Assembly (NCBI RefSeq): GCF_029892785.1
Contig: NZ_JARXXA010000004.1
Location: 1-64,000, forward strand
Direction: 5' to 3'
Length of the DNA: 64,000 nucleotides
Origin: Parabacteroides sp. PH5-46
GTDB taxonomy: Bacteria > Bacteroidota > Bacteroidia > Bacteroidales > Tannerellaceae
Shown: in pieces, positions 61,509 through 64,000 of the stretch
Layout of the letters: each line of letters opens with the position of its first letter
Position numbering within the stretch: position 1 is the stretch's first letter
The notes under the pieces: model-generated
What the model was told of the DNA's origin: nothing
The model's database searches: none
What the model saw: the letters and a program-made list of their open reading frames with translations, nothing else
Program-made: the position numbers and the translations under genes

Positions 61509-62499
61509 AAAAGGGTTTGTATTTAGAGGCTGTCAGGATGCTTTGGGCGTCGGTTTGACGCATGAGTTCTTCGGGGGTGACAGCTGTTTCTTTTACGTAT
61601 TTTTGGATGATTTGCCAACCGATCCATACTCCCAGATTGCCCGGGGCGTCGGGTGAGAGAAAGAGGCTGGGTGTCCTTTCAAAGTACTTCCCGGTGGTGA
61701 GATGGTCGGGGGTGTACAGGTGTTTCCGTTCAATAATGGCTTTCCAGATTGTTTTTTCGTTCTCCCGGCACCACTCCATGTCTGCTTCGGTATAGCCCAT
61801 CAGGTCGGCATGCTCCATTTCCGGCAGGGCTTGTGAGACCAGGTATTTAATTTTTCCTTCGTATATCATTCGTTCTAGCAGTACATTTTCTTTGCCTGTA
61901 AAAGGATACTCCGATAATAGCCAGCCGGACAGGTAGTCGGGGGCGATGTGGCTACGTTGCATGGTTTCCAACTGATAGTTATAAAAGAAATCCAGGTAAA
62001 GCGGATAGGTTTTCCCCATATACTTATCAATGGATATAGACAAGAGGTTTTCAGCCACTAATACGTTCTGGTTCAGTCCGGATACGTGCATATATATCTT
62101 TGGGGTCTGCATGGATGGAAAGGAGGCTTTTAGGTAGGCAAAGCCGCTTCCCAGTTGTTGCTCGATGTCTTCGATAGAGTCGTATAAGGAGATGGCATCG
62201 TGGTATAGATCTTTCAGTGTAGGCTCCGAATAGTAGTTTACCAGCCGGTCGAAGAAGCCCGGCATGTCTGTAGATTGCATGTTCAGTATCCCTTTCCCTA
62301 TCACTTCCAGCATATCCGGATAGTCGCGCAGCAAGCGGGCTTGCAGGCTGGGATCATCTGATTCAATCAGCTGGAATAACGCCTGGTCGAAACGTTCGAT
62401 ATGAATCGGTTCAGCCTCTTGAAAGGAGTTGTTTCCCTGGCTTTTACAACTTGTGCAGGAAAAAAGTAGAGCGATAAAGAGATAAATTATAGAGCGCAT
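61507..62499 (-). CDS. gldB: GldB-family gliding-motility-related lipoprotein
   Basis: This 330-aa precursor has a signal peptide with a lipobox-like LLFSC near residue 14. The rest is mostly helical, with IHIERFDQALFQL, KASFPSMQTPKIYMHVSG and GWLLSEYPFTGKENVLLERM, which are typical of GldB. GldB is needed for gliding and supports type IX secretion in flavobacteria, but is also found in non-gliding Bacteroidales. The CotH protein at 53502 carries a possible type IX signal, so a link is conceivable. The gene lies alone upstream of the Dabb gene's end. Confidence 0.88.
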   Translation of the reverse strand: MRSIIYLFIALLFSCTSCKSQGNNSFQEAEPIHIERFDQALFQLIESDDPSLQARLLRDYPDMLEVIGKGILNMQSTDMPGFFDRLVNYYSEPTLKDLYHDAISLYDSIEDIEQQLGSGFAYLKASFPSMQTPKIYMHVSGLNQNVLVAENLLSISIDKYMGKTYPLYLDFFYNYQLETMQRSHIAPDYLSGWLLSEYPFTGKENVLLERMIYEGKIKYLVSQALPEMEHADLMGYTEADMEWCRENEKTIWKAIIERKHLYTPDHLTTGKYFERTPSLFLSPDAPGNLGVWIGWQIIQKYVKETAVTPEELMRQTDAQSILTASKYKPF

Positions 62500-62560
62500 A
62501 GATCAGTACCTTATAAATATATAAAGTAACGGCTTTTTAATGCTTATATTGTAGCTATAC

Positions 62561-62962
62561 TTAAAGGATTGTCTGAAAATCTGATTCCTGAAAGCGGCTT
62601 ACTTCCGTATCCCAACGTTCCTGAACGAACTTTGTATGTTCAGGATGAGCGGTATATGCATCAAAGTCTGCCTGGTTTCTGAACCGCATATAGAATCCGT
62701 ATTGATAATCATTTTTAGGGCTGCATTGGCGAAATACCTGAAAATCCAATACTCCCGGAACTTTCGTCAGGATGTTGTACCCGTCTGTCAGGAACTTCTT
62801 AGCCTCGGCAGAACCTATCGGGTGTTTCAAGTCGAATATAACAGTGTGCAGCACCTCTCCGGCTTTTAAGCCTGTCGAGGGCGAGCAAGCCGTACTGATC
62901 CCTGCCGTAGTAGCAACAGCTGCAGCGGCTCCTGCTTTGAAAATAAACTTTCTTCTTTCCAT
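62561..62962 (-). CDS. Tat-exported Dabb-domain (stress responsive A/B barrel) protein
   Basis: This 133-aa precursor starts MERRKFIFKAGAAAAVATTA, a twin-arginine signal, followed by a lipobox-like STAC, suggesting an envelope lipoprotein. The mature part is one dimeric alpha/beta barrel domain (VLHTVIFDLKHP at its start, YGFYMRFRNQADFDAYTAHP in the second half). Dabb proteins are mostly uncharacterised. Three bases separate it from holB, so it is probably cotranscribed with it. Confidence 0.9.
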   Translation of the reverse strand: MERRKFIFKAGAAAAVATTAGISTACSPSTGLKAGEVLHTVIFDLKHPIGSAEAKKFLTDGYNILTKVPGVLDFQVFRQCSPKNDYQYGFYMRFRNQADFDAYTAHPEHTKFVQERWDTEVSRFQESDFQTIL

Positions 62963-62965
62963 AAA

Positions 62966-64000
62966 TTATCGTCTTATAAATACTGTGATGCGCAGGGAGA
63001 GGTCGAAAAATACCATTTTTGCATTTACATTCTGGGCAATGTGCCGCTCTGCCTTAGCCAGTTCGTCCATCAGGTCGAATACGTTGCGTTCGTTGACAAA
63101 GGGGGAGAATTTGACGGCAAAATCGGCCTCCTGGCGGTTCATATAATTCAGATCGTTTGTCTGGAAGCGGTACATGAAGTTCTCACGTATCAGGTGCTGG
63201 CAGTAGCTTAGGAAGCTCTTCTGTCGTTCGCGTCCGATACCTGCCAGAGTATCCGCCAATACCTTCATGCCTTTTACATTGCGGGCCCAGGAATTTCGCA
63301 TCATATCTTTGAACCGCTCAAGGTAATACGCATTTTCTTCGTTTACATTGATCAGTTCAAGGGCTTTCAGGTAGCTTCCTTCCGAAAGATGGGCCACTTC
63401 TTTGGCCTGTTCTGGCTCCAGCATCTCCCGGTTTACGAGCGCCTCCGTCATCTCTTCCCGCGAAATACCCCGTACATTCACCCGTTGGGCGCGCGAGAGG
63501 ATGGTTCCCAGTACCATATCCGGCTCTTCCGACACCATCAGTATAATGGTGTTGGTAGGTGGTTCTTCTATGATTTTCAATAACTTATTGGCACAGCTGG
63601 GATGCATCTTTTCGGGTAGCCAAACCAGCAGTATGCGATAGGCCGCCTCGTATATTTTGAGATTCAACTTTCGTATAATCTCCTCACTTTCTTTGGCATA
63701 GATGGTAGCCTGCGAATTTCCGGCATCCATTACCTCCAGCCAGTTGTCGAGGCTGAAATAGGGACGTCCTTTCAGAAAATCCCTCCATTCGGGCAGGTAG
63801 TCGTCGCATACCTCTTTCTTTTTTTCCTTCCGGCTTATAATGGGGAATACGAAATGCAGGTCGGGATGCGCCAATGCGTCGAATTTTATACACGATGGAC
63901 ACTCTCCGCAAGCATCTGTATCTGAAGGATGAGAGCAATTCAGGTAACGCCCGTATGCCAATGCCAGCGGATAGGCTCCGGCGCCTCCCTGTTCGCAAAA
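62966..64000 (-). CDS. holB: DNA polymerase III subunit delta', 5' end cut by the window
   Basis: At least 345 residues of the clamp-loader subunit are visible. The open frame continues to the window edge with FCEQGGAGAYPLALAYGRYL; the incomplete phosphate loop is expected just before it. A zinc module follows (CSHPSDTDACGECPSCIKF), then the AAA+ elements ILLVWLPEKMHPSCANKLLKIIEEPP, LMVSEEPDMVLGTILSRAQ and the C-terminal helical collar. Together with DnaX and HolA it loads the sliding clamp. The true start lies outside the window. Confidence 0.95.
   Translation of the reverse strand, partial: FCEQGGAGAYPLALAYGRYLNCSHPSDTDACGECPSCIKFDALAHPDLHFVFPIISRKEKKKEVCDDYLPEWRDFLKGRPYFSLDNWLEVMDAGNSQATIYAKESEEIIRKLNLKIYEAAYRILLVWLPEKMHPSCANKLLKIIEEPPTNTIILMVSEEPDMVLGTILSRAQRVNVRGISREEMTEALVNREMLEPEQAKEVAHLSEGSYLKALELINVNEENAYYLERFKDMMRNSWARNVKGMKVLADTLAGIGRERQKSFLSYCQHLIRENFMYRFQTNDLNYMNRQEADFAVKFSPFVNERNVFDLMDELAKAERHIAQNVNAKMVFFDLSLRITVFIRR

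Overview
The window looks like a chromosome segment of an anaerobic Bacteroidales bacterium, probably close to Parabacteroides. This rests on gene content: a thrA / phosphoglycerate-mutase-like / thrC operon, rpsF-rpsR-rplI without ssb, a B12-dependent ribonucleotide reductase, a monomeric [FeFe] hydrogenase, GldB, CotH and Wzi-type surface proteins. It also rests on the many TAnnTTTG -7 promoter elements typical of the Bacteroidetes primary sigma factor. The genus is an inference; no rRNA or tRNA gene is present.

Layout. 1-1622: a repeat element and an MscS-type channel. 1676-4558: a periplasmic M16 peptidase. 4734-24936: eight fused FtsX/MacB-type ABC permeases (six on +, two on -) served by one ATPase gene. 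25239-27003: the two-component system that very likely controls them, with a regulator that has lost its ATPase core. 27047-28843: a BASS-type transporter, a DUF695 protein and a Dps-like protein. 28976-34173: the threonine operon with a candidate leader peptide. 34237-35980: an EamA exporter and an ECF sigma factor. 36307-44089: ribosomal proteins, amidase, MCE/MlaD protein, dnaA and nrdJ. 44179-50612: 4-alpha-glucanotransferase, bactofilin, folB, [FeFe] hydrogenase, MarC and a HAD phosphatase. 50707-56675: envelope and lipid genes. 56853-61394: a cytosolic glucan/glycogen operon. 61507-64000: gldB, a Tat-secreted Dabb protein and a 5'-truncated holB.

How the parts work together. The permease array has its own regulatory code. 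Three + strand transcription units start with the same pattern: two TTGTC-N9-GACA palindromes 21 bp apart, and a sigma-54-like GG-N10-GA element 72-74 bp from the proximal palindrome. A further palindrome lies upstream of the two minus-strand permeases, next to the regulator gene. The adjacent response regulator keeps its receiver, the helical lid remnant of an NtrC ATPase and the Fis-type DNA-binding domain, but not the Walker A, GAFTGA or Walker B segments. This is the most unusual system here.

A second unusual layer is a set of five intergenic elements in three sequence families. Each consists of eight 7-bp arms on an exact 11-bp grid (four 7-4-7 palindromes at 22-bp pitch).
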